Part shown: positions 44,131 through 52,760 of the stretch, piece after piece | Layout of the letters: each line of letters opens with the position of its first letter | Position numbering within the stretch: position 1 is the first letter of the stretch | Assembly: GCF_002270055.1 (NCBI RefSeq) | Contig: NZ_NIBG01000019.1 | Location: 1,077-65,076 of the forward strand | Length of the DNA stretch: 64,000 nucleotides | From: Anaeromicrobium sediminis | GTDB taxonomy: Bacteria; Bacillota; Clostridia; Peptostreptococcales; Thermotaleaceae | Reading direction: 5' to 3' | Position numbers and translations under genes: made by a program | The notes under the pieces: model-generated | Seen by the model: only the letters and a program-made list of their open reading frames with translations | Told to the model about the DNA's origin: nothing | Database searches by the model: none

Positions 44131-44553
44131 GTGAGAGAGGAAGTGAGCTCTGGAGGAGTAGTCATATTTGGAAATGCCATATTACTTTTAAAAAAATATA
44201 ATGGTGACTGGGTATTACCTAAGGGAAAAATAAAAAAGAATGAAAGCAGATCTGAAGCGGCCATACGAGAAGTATATGAAGAAGGAAGAGTAAAAGCCGA
44301 AATTATGGATTATATAGATAAAATAAAATATTCTTTTAAAAATTGTTGGAATGAGTATGAAGTAGTAGAAAAGACAGTTCATTGGTATTTAATGAAAACT
44401 AAATCTATGAATTGTGCACCATTAAAAGAAGAAGGCTTTATAGAAGCTAGATTTGTTCATGTGAATAGGGCTTTAGGCATGGTGAAATATGATGATGAAA
44501 GATATATAATTAAAAAAGTCCTAGATAAAATTAATAGAGAAAAACTTTCTTAA
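44131..44553 (+). CDS. Nudix hydrolase with a variant Nudix box
   Basis: 140 residues with WVLPKGKIKKNES and the Nudix helix REVYEEGRV. In the consensus GX5EX7REUXEEXGU the last Gly is replaced by Arg (EEGRV), while all catalytic Glu residues remain. In Bacillus a Nudix gene (yvcI) lies before yvcJ in the same cluster; here it lies between yvcK and whiA. GTG start behind AGGAGGTG. Substrate unknown. Confidence 0.88.
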   Translation: MREEVSSGGVVIFGNAILLLKKYNGDWVLPKGKIKKNESRSEAAIREVYEEGRVKAEIMDYIDKIKYSFKNCWNEYEVVEKTVHWYLMKTKSMNCAPLKEEGFIEARFVHVNRALGMVKYDDERYIIKKVLDKINREKLS

Positions 44554-44576
44554 TAAAAAAGAGTAATTTAGGCATA

Positions 44577-44628
44577 TTAGAGTTAAGGGGGTAGGGAAAA
44601 AATCCTAACATATAACCCTTAACTCTAA
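44577..44628. repeat. Hairpin repeat element C, copy 2
   Basis: TTAGAGTTAAGGG (44577-44589) pairs perfectly with CCCTTAACTCTAA (44616-44628). The gap holds a second weak pairing. It lies between the convergent Nudix and DUF1540 genes and may serve as a terminator. Confidence 0.6.
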
Positions 44629-44647
44629 ATTAAAATTTAGTTTTATT

Positions 44648-44812
44648 TTATGAATCTTTAGGAATAAAGGATGAACAATAGGTATCGTCACTGCAATTGG
44701 TCATTCTACCAGTTTCAGTAATGACTTCTATTTTTTCTGCTTGACAATAATTATCATAATTGTGTTTGCAATTAGACACGTGGCATTCTACTACCATGTT
44801 ATGTGGATGCAT
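44648..44812 (-). CDS. DUF1540 small Cys-rich protein
   Basis: 54 residues with the DUF1540 pattern: VECHVSNCKHNYDNYCQAEKI then TNCSDDTYCSSF, giving conserved Cys spacing likely to bind a metal. Such proteins are common in clostridia and have no known role. The ATG at 44812 follows AAAGGAGG at good spacing; the longer frame from 44842 overlaps that site. Confidence 0.85.
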   Translation of the reverse strand: MHPHNMVVECHVSNCKHNYDNYCQAEKIEVITETGRMTNCSDDTYCSSFIPKDS

Positions 44813-44914
44813 AATAAAACCTCCTTTAAATATAGTATTCATAATAAAAAATTATATATTACCATAAAAAAATAGATTAAGAGGAACAATTTTCAAAAGA
44901 AAAAAGTTGACTTG

Positions 44915-44925
44915 TATGCTATAAT
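44915..44925 (+). promoter_or_regulatory. Extended -10 promoter upstream of whiA
   Basis: TATGCTATAAT contains TG-N-TATAAT. The nearby TTGACT (44907-44912) is only 7 nt before the -10 and cannot be its -35 box. Confidence 0.45.
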
Positions 44926-44969
44926 AGTGTAAAGTTGTTTTTCTGACCCAAATAAAGCAGGTGTTAATA

Positions 44970-45932
44970 ATGTCATTTTCCATGAGAACTAAAAATGAAT
45001 TATCTAGAGAAATGCCAGAAAATAAATGTTGTCAATTAGCAGAATTATCTGCTTTGATAAGGATGAGTGGAACTATTCAATTAGCTGGGTTTCAAAAGGT
45101 AAATATTAAAATAGTAACTGAAAACGCTGCCATAGCAAGGAAGATATTTACCCTTATAAAAAAATGTTTTGGTATACATACCGAACTAAGAGTAAGGAAA
45201 AATAAACTACTGAAAAAAAATAATCATTATGTTATTATTATTAGTAGTGAGGCAGGAGCTAATGAAATTTTGACAGATGTGGGAATACTACGTTGCAAGG
45301 AGAATACGTTTTCCTTGGACTATTCCATCCCTCAAAATTTAATAGAAAAGAATTGTTGCAGGAGATCTTATGTTAGAGGAGCCTTTTTAGGAGCAGGTTC
45401 TGTAAGTGATCCAGAAAAAACTTATCATTTAGAATTTGTAAATAATAGCGAAAAACATAGTGAAGATTTAAAGGAACTGTTATGGCAATATGATTTAAGT
45501 GCCAAAACTGTCATTAGAAAAAATAGTCATATAGTATATGTAAAAGAAGGCGATTGCATAGTAGATTTACTAAATATAATGGGAGCTCATGCTGCCTTAC
45601 TGAAATTAGAAAATATAAGAATAGTGAAAGAAATGAGAAATAATGTAAATCGAATAGTAAATTGTGAAACGGCTAATTTAAATAAAATAGTTAATGCTTC
45701 AATTCGTCAAATAAATAATATTGAATATATACAAAAAACCGAAGGTTTTAAAATCTTGCCTGATAATTTAAGAGAAATTGCTGAAGTTAGATTAAATTAC
45801 AGAGAAGCAAGCTTAAAGGAACTTGGTCAAATGTTAGACCCTCCCGTGGGAAAATCGGGAGTTAATCACAGATTACGAAAGATAGAAAAAATAGCAGATA
45901 GAATTAGAAGTGGGAAAGGGGGGGCAAAATGA
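44970..45932 (+). CDS. whiA: DNA-binding protein WhiA
   Basis: 320 residues. An N-terminal LAGLIDADG-like domain degenerate for nuclease activity (RSYVRGAFLGAGSVSDPEK) and a C-terminal HTH (LRYREASLKELG-like region, then PPVGKSGVNHRLRKI) identify WhiA. It affects cell division and chromosome segregation in Bacillus, and sporulation in Streptomyces. The ATG at 44970 follows GCAGGTG. The stop overlaps the ptsH start by 4 nt, so the two are translationally coupled. Confidence 0.95.
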   Translation: MSFSMRTKNELSREMPENKCCQLAELSALIRMSGTIQLAGFQKVNIKIVTENAAIARKIFTLIKKCFGIHTELRVRKNKLLKKNNHYVIIISSEAGANEILTDVGILRCKENTFSLDYSIPQNLIEKNCCRRSYVRGAFLGAGSVSDPEKTYHLEFVNNSEKHSEDLKELLWQYDLSAKTVIRKNSHIVYVKEGDCIVDLLNIMGAHAALLKLENIRIVKEMRNNVNRIVNCETANLNKIVNASIRQINNIEYIQKTEGFKILPDNLREIAEVRLNYREASLKELGQMLDPPVGKSGVNHRLRKIEKIADRIRSGKGGAK

Positions 45933-46192
45933 TACAAAAGGACTTTCAAATAGAGAGCAAGCTTGGATTACATGCTAGACCAGCAGCATTATTTGTTCAA
46001 TTGACAAATAAGTTTTCATCAGACATAATTGTGGGCAAAGAAAACAAGATAATTAATGGAAAGAGTATAATGGGTATCATGGCTCTAGGCGTGTCAAATG
46101 GTGAAACCATAACTGTTAAGGTAAGTGGTGTAGATGAAAAAGAAGCTATGGCTGAAATTGAAGATTTCTTACTAAACAAGATAAATGGATAA
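45929..46192 (+). CDS. ptsH: HPr phosphocarrier protein
   Basis: 87 residues with both regulatory sites: His15 in LGLHARPA and Ser46 in NGKSIMGIMALG. His15 makes it a true phosphotransferase carrier rather than the Crh paralogue, in which that His is replaced. Bacillus has crh at this place after whiA. Ser46 is the target of HprK (19755). No other PTS gene is nearby, so the Ser46-P signal to carbon regulators may matter as much as sugar transport. Confidence 0.95.
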   Translation: MIQKDFQIESKLGLHARPAALFVQLTNKFSSDIIVGKENKIINGKSIMGIMALGVSNGETITVKVSGVDEKEAMAEIEDFLLNKING

Positions 46193-46219
46193 GGCTACTA
46201 TTAAAGTAGCCTTATTTTT
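46191..46219 (+). terminator. Terminator of whiA-ptsH
   Basis: AAGGCTACT (46191-46199) pairs with AGTAGCCTT (46205-46213), followed by ATTTTTG. The stem overlaps the ptsH stop codon. Confidence 0.9.
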
Positions 46220-46429
46220 GTTTTTGGCAAAATTATATACATATCATCATAAATATGTATATCCATCATAATACCTATATTTTGTAAAAACAAAAAAATA
46301 ATCCATAAATACTAAAATTTTCATAAAATAGAGGAATTTTATTTGTTTTGAAGAATATATTTATACTATGATTAGACAAATTATTAGTTAATATGCAGTA
46401 ATGGAAAGACTTTTGTTTTGGAGGTATAC

Positions 46430-47482
46430 ATGATAAAGCTAAAGACCAAGTTCCTACAAGAAGATATGATTTTAGCCAATAATATATATACTAAAAATGA
46501 TGAAATACTCCTAGGTGAAGGTATACAGCTAAAGCAAGTTTACATAGACAAACTTTTGGAGTTAGGTATAAGTGAAGTATATGTACATATTCCTAGTACG
46601 GAAGATATAGTAGTGTCTGATGTTATTAAGGAAGAAAATAGAAGAAAAGCCCATAATATAATTAGGGAAACTATGAAAAATATTTGTTCTGATGGGGATA
46701 TTAGAATGAAGAAGATAGGAGAAATAGTAGATAAGATTATTGAAGATCTCTTAAGTAATGATAGTATTATAGTAAATTTGTCCCTAGTAAGGTCTATAGA
46801 TGACTATACCTTTTCTCATTCAGTAAATGTATGTGTATATGCTTTAATAATTGGTATAAGTTTAGGTTATAAAAAAGAGAATCTAAAGGAATTAGGAGTA
46901 GGAGCTATCCTACATGATATAGGGAAAATGCTAATAAATCCTCAGGTATTAAATAAACCAGGTAAATTAACTGAAGATGAGTATGAGTATATAAAAAGTC
47001 ACACTAAACTTGGCTATGAAATAGTTAAGGACAACAAGAATATAAGTGAATCCAGTGCACAAATAATACTAACCCATCATGAAAGGTTTGATGGAGATGG
47101 TTATCCCCTTAAACTTAAAGGAGAGGAAATAAGGGAATATTCTAAGATAGTTGCCATATGCGATGTTTATGATGCCCTAACCTCTGATAGAGTCTATAAG
47201 AGTAAAGAATTACCTCATAAAGTGGTAGAGTATTTAATATCCATGGGACATCATCAATTTGATTATGATTTAGTGAAGAAGTTTATTACACATATACCTT
47301 GTTATCCTATAGGAACTATACTAAAGTTAAGTACTAATGATGTGGGTGTAGTTTCTGAAATATATGAAAAGTATCCAAATAGACCCCTTGTAAGATGTAT
47401 TTCAAAGGAGAAGGGGATAAAGGATGTTAGTTTACTTTATAATCCTTCCATAGAAATAATTGGGGTATTAGAGAAATTGTAA
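46430..47482 (+). CDS. HD-GYP domain c-di-GMP phosphodiesterase
   Basis: 350 residues. The N-terminal ~115 residues resemble the small domain found before many HD-GYP modules. The HD-GYP domain (~125-300) has HDIGK, the HH pair in LTHHERFDGDGYP, and DVYDALTSDR. The GYP-type motif (GDGYP) is intact, so c-di-GMP hydrolysis is likely. The ATG at 46430 follows GGAGGT; a longer frame from 46418 starts before that site. It stands alone, with its own terminator. Confidence 0.92.
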   Translation: MIKLKTKFLQEDMILANNIYTKNDEILLGEGIQLKQVYIDKLLELGISEVYVHIPSTEDIVVSDVIKEENRRKAHNIIRETMKNICSDGDIRMKKIGEIVDKIIEDLLSNDSIIVNLSLVRSIDDYTFSHSVNVCVYALIIGISLGYKKENLKELGVGAILHDIGKMLINPQVLNKPGKLTEDEYEYIKSHTKLGYEIVKDNKNISESSAQIILTHHERFDGDGYPLKLKGEEIREYSKIVAICDVYDALTSDRVYKSKELPHKVVEYLISMGHHQFDYDLVKKFITHIPCYPIGTILKLSTNDVGVVSEIYEKYPNRPLVRCISKEKGIKDVSLLYNPSIEIIGVLEKL

Positions 47483-47500
47483 TATTTTTTGGTATAATAA

Positions 47501-47532
47501 TAGATATGAATTATTCATATCTATTTTTTTTT
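47501..47532 (+). terminator. Terminator of the HD-GYP gene
   Basis: TAGATATGAAT (47501-47511) pairs with ATTCATATCTA (47513-47523), followed by a run of T. Element A copy 2 starts inside or right after this T-run. Confidence 0.9.
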
Positions 47533-47784
47533 TATATAGATAAGCTACTTCCAATCTGAATGTATGTGAACTCACTTCGGTCATATAAATAAAAACGTTT
47601 ATAAGGTAAGTCACTATCAGACTATAGGGAGTGAATATTATACTTACTATAGAAGGTTCACAATTGTTTGCAGCATAGGATGTTCTGATGTTCCACCTTC
47701 TAAAATTTTTTATTTATATTTCCTTGTAAGTAGCTAAAGTTATTGAATTTGGAAGTGGGATATATATAGCTCACAAAAGTAAAG
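47533..47784 (+). repeat. Structured repeat element A, copy 2 (candidate pseudoknotted RNA)
   Basis: Aligns with 766-1012 from end to end. The outer stem is perfect here: GCTACTT (47544-47550) with AAGTAGC (47728-47734). The long stem pairs 47583-47595 (ATATAAATAAAAA) with 47707-47719. The inner hairpin pairs 47622-47632 with 47642-47652. The pseudoknot pairs TGTGAAC (47565-47571) with GTTCACA (47656-47662). Base changes from copy 1 are compensated in the long stem and the pseudoknot. It ends about 10 nt before the dnaE start, so it is probably transcribed into the dnaE leader or is itself a separate RNA. No ORF. Confidence 0.7.
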
Positions 47785-47794
47785 GGGGGATTTT

Positions 47795-50700
47795 GTGTCA
47801 AACTTTGTTCATTTGCACTTGCATACAGAGTACAGTTTACTTGATGGAGCAACTAGAATAAAAGATCTTATAAAAGAAGCCAAAGAAATGGGAATGAAAG
47901 CTGTGGCTATTACAGACCATGGAAGTATGTTTGGCGTAATAGATTTTTATAAGGAGGCAAAAAAGCATGGAATTAATCCTATAATAGGATGTGAAGTATA
48001 TACGGCAAAGAGAACTATGTATGACAAGGACCCGGTTAAGGATAAAAAAATGGGTCATTTAGTTTTATTGGCTAAAAATAATGAGGGATATAAAAATTTA
48101 ATTAAGTTAGTATCGAGAGGATATACTAAAGGCTTTTATTATAAGCCTAGAATTGATATAGATATATTAAGGAAACATAGTGAGGGCCTTGTGTGCTTAA
48201 GTGCATGTATTGCAGGAAGTGTACAGACAAAATTATTGAATGACGATTATGAAGGTGGAAAGAAAGAAGCACTAGAATTAGAAAAGATATTTGGAAAAGG
48301 TAATTTTTATCTAGAAATTCAGGACCATGGTATTGAGGAACAAAAAAAGATTAATGAATTTTTATTTAAATTAAGTGGTGAAACTAACATACCATTAGTA
48401 GCAACTAATGACGTGCACTATTTAAAAAAGAGTGATGCAGATGTTCATGATGTGCTCATATGTATACAAACGGGAAAAACTGTAGATGAAGAAGAAAGAA
48501 TGAAGTTTCCTAGTGATGAATTTTATTTTAAATCGGAAGATGAAATGAGAAGATTATTTCCAAATCATCCTGAAGCTATTGAAAATACACTAAAAATTGC
48601 TAATATGTGTAATGTGGAATTTGATTTTAATACTATTCATTTACCTAATTATGAAGTGCCAGAGGAATATTCTAAAAAACAATACTTGAGAAAACTTTGT
48701 GAAGATGGATTAAGAGAAAGATATAAAGAAATTGATGATCAATTAAAGGATAGATTAGAGTATGAAATAAGTACCATAGAAAATATGGGATATGTGGAAT
48801 ATTTCCTTATTGTATGGGATTTCATAAGATATGCTAAGGATAATAATATAATGGTAGGGCCAGGACGTGGTTCTGCAGCTGGAAGTATCGTAGCATATAC
48901 TTTAGGAATTACAGATATTGATCCTATAAAATATGGACTTATATTTGAACGTTTTTTAAATCCAGAGAGGGTAACTATGCCCGATATAGATATTGACTTT
49001 TGCTATGAAAGAAGGCAAGAGGTTATAGATTATGTTATAAGAAAATATGGACAAGAAAAGGTTGCTCAGATTATAACCTTTGGAACTATGGCTGCAAGAG
49101 CTGCCCTTCGAGATGTGGGACGAGCCATTAATGTGCCCTATGCTAAGGTAGATTCCATAGCAAAGGAAATTCCTATGCAACTGGGAATTACTATTGAAAA
49201 GGCCATAAAAATAAATCCTAAGTTTAAAGAAATATATGATTCAGATTCGGAAGCAAAATATTTAATAGATGTGGCCCTGGCTTTAGAAGGAATGCCTCGT
49301 CATGCATCAACCCATGCAGCAGGTGTTGTTATATCTAAAGAAGCCATAGATGAGTATGTGCCCCTTTACATGCACAATGATGCCATGTCAACTCAGTTTA
49401 CAATGACTACCCTAGAAGAACTAGGTCTACTAAAAATGGATTTTTTAGGACTTAGAAACTTAACTGTAATTAGGGACGCGAAAACTTTAATTGAAGAGAA
49501 GTATAATGTGAAAATTAATTTTTCTAATATGGAATATGATGACCCTAAAGTATATGAATTAATTAGTAAGGGAGATACTTTAGGAGTATTTCAGTTAGAA
49601 AGTTCTGGTATGAGACAATTTATGAAGGATTTAAAGCCTGATTGCTTTGAAGATATTATAGCGGGAATATCCCTGTATAGACCAGGGCCTATGGATTCTA
49701 TTCCAAAGTATATAGAGTATAAAAAAAATCCAAGTAAAATAGAGTATGTCCATGAAAAACTAGAACCCATATTAAATGTTACCTACGGATGTTTAGTTTA
49801 CCAAGAGCAGGTTATGCAAGTAGTAAGGGATTTGGCTGGTTTTTCCTATGGTCGAAGTGATTTAGTACGTCGTGCCATGGGTAAAAAGAAAATGGATGTA
49901 ATGGAGCAGGAAAGAAAGCATTTTATCCATGGAAAATTAGATGAAGATGGAAATGTGGAAATTTCAGGGTGCATAGCTAATGGAGTAGATGAGAAGGCTG
50001 CAAACCAAATATTTGATGACATGGTTGAATTTGCAAAGTATGCCTTTAATAAATCCCATGCAGCAGCCTATGCCGTACTAGGTTATGAGACGGCTTATTT
50101 AAAGACCTATTATCCAGTAGAATTTATGGCTGCATTAATAACTAGCGTAATGGGTAATTCAGATAAAGTGGGAGAATATATACAAGACTGTAGGAAGAAA
50201 AACATAAAAATATTACCTCCTCACATAAATGAAAGCTACGAGAAGTTCACTGTGGAGGATGGCAAGATAAGATTTGGATTATTGGCAGTAAAAAATGTAG
50301 GATCTAATGTGATACAGGCAATAGTAAATGCAAGAAAAGAAAAAGGAAAAATTATTAGCTTTAATGATTTTTGTGATAAAATAGACATAACCCAAATTAA
50401 TAAAAGGGCAATTGAGAGTTTAATAAGGGCTGGAGCCTTTGATAATTTAGATGCTAATAGGGCACAACTCCTTGCAGTCTATGAAAAGGCTATAGAATCT
50501 GCACAACAGGATAGGAAAAGAAATGTGGAAGGACAGTTTTCCATGTTCCAAGGTTTTGATAGTGCCATGAAAGATAGTATAACTTTTCATTATCCTAATC
50601 TAGGTGAATTTCCACAAAAAGTATTATTATCTATGGAAAAGGAAATGGTAGGCCTTTATGTAAGTGGACATCCCCTGTCCACCTATGAAGAAAAAATAAA

Positions 50701-51247
50701 GGAAGTTACCTCTTCTAATATATTAAATTTAAATAATTCTATTCAAGATGGAAAATTAGATGGTAAAAAAGTTCGATTAGCTGGTATAATACAAGGAAGA
50801 CAAAATAAGATTACAAGAAATAATCAAATAATGTCCTTTTTAACATTAGAGGATTTAACTGCCAGTATGGAAGTGTTAGTTTTCCCAAAGGTATATTCTA
50901 AGTATGAAGAACTCATATATGAAGATAATATTGTTATAATCGATGGAAGACTAAATTGTAGAGAAGATGAAGATCCTAAACTTATTGCAGATAAAATAAG
51001 ACTTCTTACTAATGAAACTGTAGTGTTAAAGAAACTTTATCTAAAAGTAGCAGGTAAAGATGATCCTAAAATTGAAGAAATAAAGACTATCCTTAGAAAG
51101 TATAAGGGAGAAAATCCTGTAATTATATATATGGAAAAGGAAAAAAAGAGACTTCAAGCCAATAAAAAATTATGGGTAAATATGGAGGAAAAACTCTTAA
51201 TAGAACTAAGACAATTATTAGGAGAAGAATCTGTTAAGATAAGATAG
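47795..51247 (+). CDS. dnaE: DNA polymerase III alpha subunit (DnaE)
   Basis: 1150 residues. An N-terminal PHP domain (HLHLHTEYSLLDGA, ITDHGSMFG), the C-family polymerase core with catalytic acids in PDIDIDF, the fingers/thumb regions (GPGRGSAAGS, YRPGPMD, YQEQVMQV), a tandem HhH region and an OB-fold near the C terminus (GIIQGRQNKITRNNQIM) are visible. GTG at 47795 follows AAAGGGGGG. In Bacillota DnaE works beside PolC, mainly in lagging-strand priming. Element A copy 2 lies immediately upstream. Confidence 0.97.
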   Translation: MSNFVHLHLHTEYSLLDGATRIKDLIKEAKEMGMKAVAITDHGSMFGVIDFYKEAKKHGINPIIGCEVYTAKRTMYDKDPVKDKKMGHLVLLAKNNEGYKNLIKLVSRGYTKGFYYKPRIDIDILRKHSEGLVCLSACIAGSVQTKLLNDDYEGGKKEALELEKIFGKGNFYLEIQDHGIEEQKKINEFLFKLSGETNIPLVATNDVHYLKKSDADVHDVLICIQTGKTVDEEERMKFPSDEFYFKSEDEMRRLFPNHPEAIENTLKIANMCNVEFDFNTIHLPNYEVPEEYSKKQYLRKLCEDGLRERYKEIDDQLKDRLEYEISTIENMGYVEYFLIVWDFIRYAKDNNIMVGPGRGSAAGSIVAYTLGITDIDPIKYGLIFERFLNPERVTMPDIDIDFCYERRQEVIDYVIRKYGQEKVAQIITFGTMAARAALRDVGRAINVPYAKVDSIAKEIPMQLGITIEKAIKINPKFKEIYDSDSEAKYLIDVALALEGMPRHASTHAAGVVISKEAIDEYVPLYMHNDAMSTQFTMTTLEELGLLKMDFLGLRNLTVIRDAKTLIEEKYNVKINFSNMEYDDPKVYELISKGDTLGVFQLESSGMRQFMKDLKPDCFEDIIAGISLYRPGPMDSIPKYIEYKKNPSKIEYVHEKLEPILNVTYGCLVYQEQVMQVVRDLAGFSYGRSDLVRRAMGKKKMDVMEQERKHFIHGKLDEDGNVEISGCIANGVDEKAANQIFDDMVEFAKYAFNKSHAAAYAVLGYETAYLKTYYPVEFMAALITSVMGNSDKVGEYIQDCRKKNIKILPPHINESYEKFTVEDGKIRFGLLAVKNVGSNVIQAIVNARKEKGKIISFNDFCDKIDITQINKRAIESLIRAGAFDNLDANRAQLLAVYEKAIESAQQDRKRNVEGQFSMFQGFDSAMKDSITFHYPNLGEFPQKVLLSMEKEMVGLYVSGHPLSTYEEKIKEVTSSNILNLNNSIQDGKLDGKKVRLAGIIQGRQNKITRNNQIMSFLTLEDLTASMEVLVFPKVYSKYEELIYEDNIVIIDGRLNCREDEDPKLIADKIRLLTNETVVLKKLYLKVAGKDDPKIEEIKTILRKYKGENPVIIYMEKEKKRLQANKKLWVNMEEKLLIELRQLLGEESVKIR

Positions 51248-51266
51248 ACAAAACTCGACAATGTTT

Positions 51267-51294
51267 TTGAAAAAAAGAAAAGTTGTGGTATAAT
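51267..51294 (+). promoter_or_regulatory. Promoter of the small gene before pfkA
   Basis: TTGAAA (51267-51272), a 16-nt spacer and an extended -10 ending in TATAAT (51289-51294). Confidence 0.6.
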
Positions 51295-51410
51295 ATAAAT
51301 TCGTAAATGTAACATACATTAAAAAATAATGAGAGAAAATACTATAATAAGGCTGATAGATTAAATCGAAATAGTAGAAATTGTACAAGTCAAAAAAGGG
51401 GGACATACCA

Positions 51411-51593
51411 GTGTGGATGACAATATACATGGCACATAATAAGAGTGATTCTGATAGAATTCAGAAACTCTTAAATAATGAAGGTTTTTTAGTAAAAATC
51501 AGGTCAATCGGAAAAGATAATAAGGTATATGAGGTTATGGTTCCCAATGCTGAGGTAGAAGAAGCCCATCAGGTTATAGTAAATTTGTGTTAA
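51411..51593 (+). CDS. Small DUF2007-like protein
   Basis: 60 residues. A ferredoxin-like beta-alpha-beta pattern (TIYMAHNKSDSDRIQKLLNNEGF, interrupted here) is like the putative signal-transducing DUF2007 group, in which the first helix follows ...aE... residues. Its position before pfkA is one I recall from other clostridia, but function is unknown. GTG at 51411 follows AAGGGGGAC; the ATG two codons later is also possible. Confidence 0.7.
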   Translation: MWMTIYMAHNKSDSDRIQKLLNNEGFLVKIRSIGKDNKVYEVMVPNAEVEEAHQVIVNLC

Positions 51594-51608
51594 ATAAATA
51601 ACATTAAT

Positions 51609-51640
51609 GGGAAGCCGAAATGCAGCTTCCCTTTATTTTT
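51609..51640 (+). terminator. Terminator before pfkA
   Basis: GGGAAGC (51609-51615) pairs with GCTTCCC (51625-51631), followed by TTTATTTTTT. Confidence 0.88.
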
Positions 51641-51763
51641 TAACAATAGATGAAAGTATACAATCATAAAATTGCAAAAATGATATATGAAGTCAACTTT
51701 ATATTAATTAAAGAAGACTTTTAAATAAATGAAAGGTCTTTGTTTAAGGAGTGAGTATTACAT

Positions 51764-52723
51764 ATGAAGAAAATAGGAGTTTTGACAAGTGGTGGCGACT
51801 CTCCAGGAATGAATGCGGCCGTAAGAGCTGTAGTTCGTGCTGGAATATATAATGGTTTAGAAGTCGTTGGAATCAAAAGAGGATACGCAGGTCTAATAAA
51901 TGGAGAAATACAGAATATGGATCTATCTTCTGTTGCTGATATTATCCATAGGGGAGGTACTATCCTAAGAAGTGCTAGATGCTTAGAAATGAAAGAGGAT
52001 GAAGGATTTAAAAAAGCACTTAATGTAATTGATATATTTGGCATTGAGGGTATTGTTGTTATTGGTGGAGACGGTTCTATGCGTGGGGCAGAGAAATTAA
52101 GCAAGGCTGGAATAGCAACAATGGGATTACCAGGAACTATTGATAATGATTTAGCTTATACAGATTATACTATTGGATTTAAAACAGCTGTAAATACAGT
52201 ACTTGGGGCTATTAGTAACATAAGAGATACATCTGCTTCACATGACAGAGTAAGTATTATTGAAGTTATGGGAAGACATTGTGGAGACATAGCACTATAT
52301 TCTGGTATTGCTGGTGGGGCAGAAAGCATTATAGTACCAGAAGTAGAATTTTCAGTAGAAGAAATTTGTAAAAGATTAATTCAAAGTAAAAACAGAGGTA
52401 AGCGTCATAGTATTATTATGCTTGCAGAAGGTATTGGAAATGCGTATGACATTACAAAGGAAATCCAAGAAAAATCAGGCCTTGAAGCAAGACTTACTAC
52501 CCTTGGACATCTTCAGAGAGGTGGAAGTCCAGTGGCTTATGACAGAATATTAGCAAGTCGTATGGGAGAAAGGGCTGTTAAGCTCCTTATGGAAGGTAAA
52601 AAGAGTAGAGCAATAGGAATCACAGGAACTGATATACGTGACCATGATATTTCAGAAGCTTTAAGCATGAAAAAAGAAATTAATATGGAACTGTATGAAC
52701 TTGCAAAGGTATTATCAATCTAG
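51764..52723 (+). CDS. pfkA: 6-phosphofructokinase, ATP-dependent
   Basis: 319 residues. ATP-binding [12 protein letters not shown], the catalytic region [24 protein letters not shown], and the allosteric Arg-rich region near [10 protein letters not shown] place it in the ATP-PfkA group. It forms fructose-1,6-bisphosphate, the metabolite that activates HprK. It is followed by pyk after 37 nt, the common pfkA-pyk pair. Confidence 0.97.
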   Translation: MKKIGVLTSGGDSPGMNAAVRAVVRAGIYNGLEVVGIKRGYAGLINGEIQNMDLSSVADIIHRGGTILRSARCLEMKEDEGFKKALNVIDIFGIEGIVVIGGDGSMRGAEKLSKAGIATMGLPGTIDNDLAYTDYTIGFKTAVNTVLGAISNIRDTSASHDRVSIIEVMGRHCGDIALYSGIAGGAESIIVPEVEFSVEEICKRLIQSKNRGKRHSIIMLAEGIGNAYDITKEIQEKSGLEARLTTLGHLQRGGSPVAYDRILASRMGERAVKLLMEGKKSRAIGITGTDIRDHDISEALSMKKEINMELYELAKVLSI

Positions 52724-52760
52724 TTTATAATCAAATACAAATATAATGGAGGAAGTATGT

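Noticed and set aside
44907-44925. TTGACT as -35 box for whiA
   Set aside because: Only 7 nt separate it from TATAAT, far too short. An extended -10 alone is the better reading.
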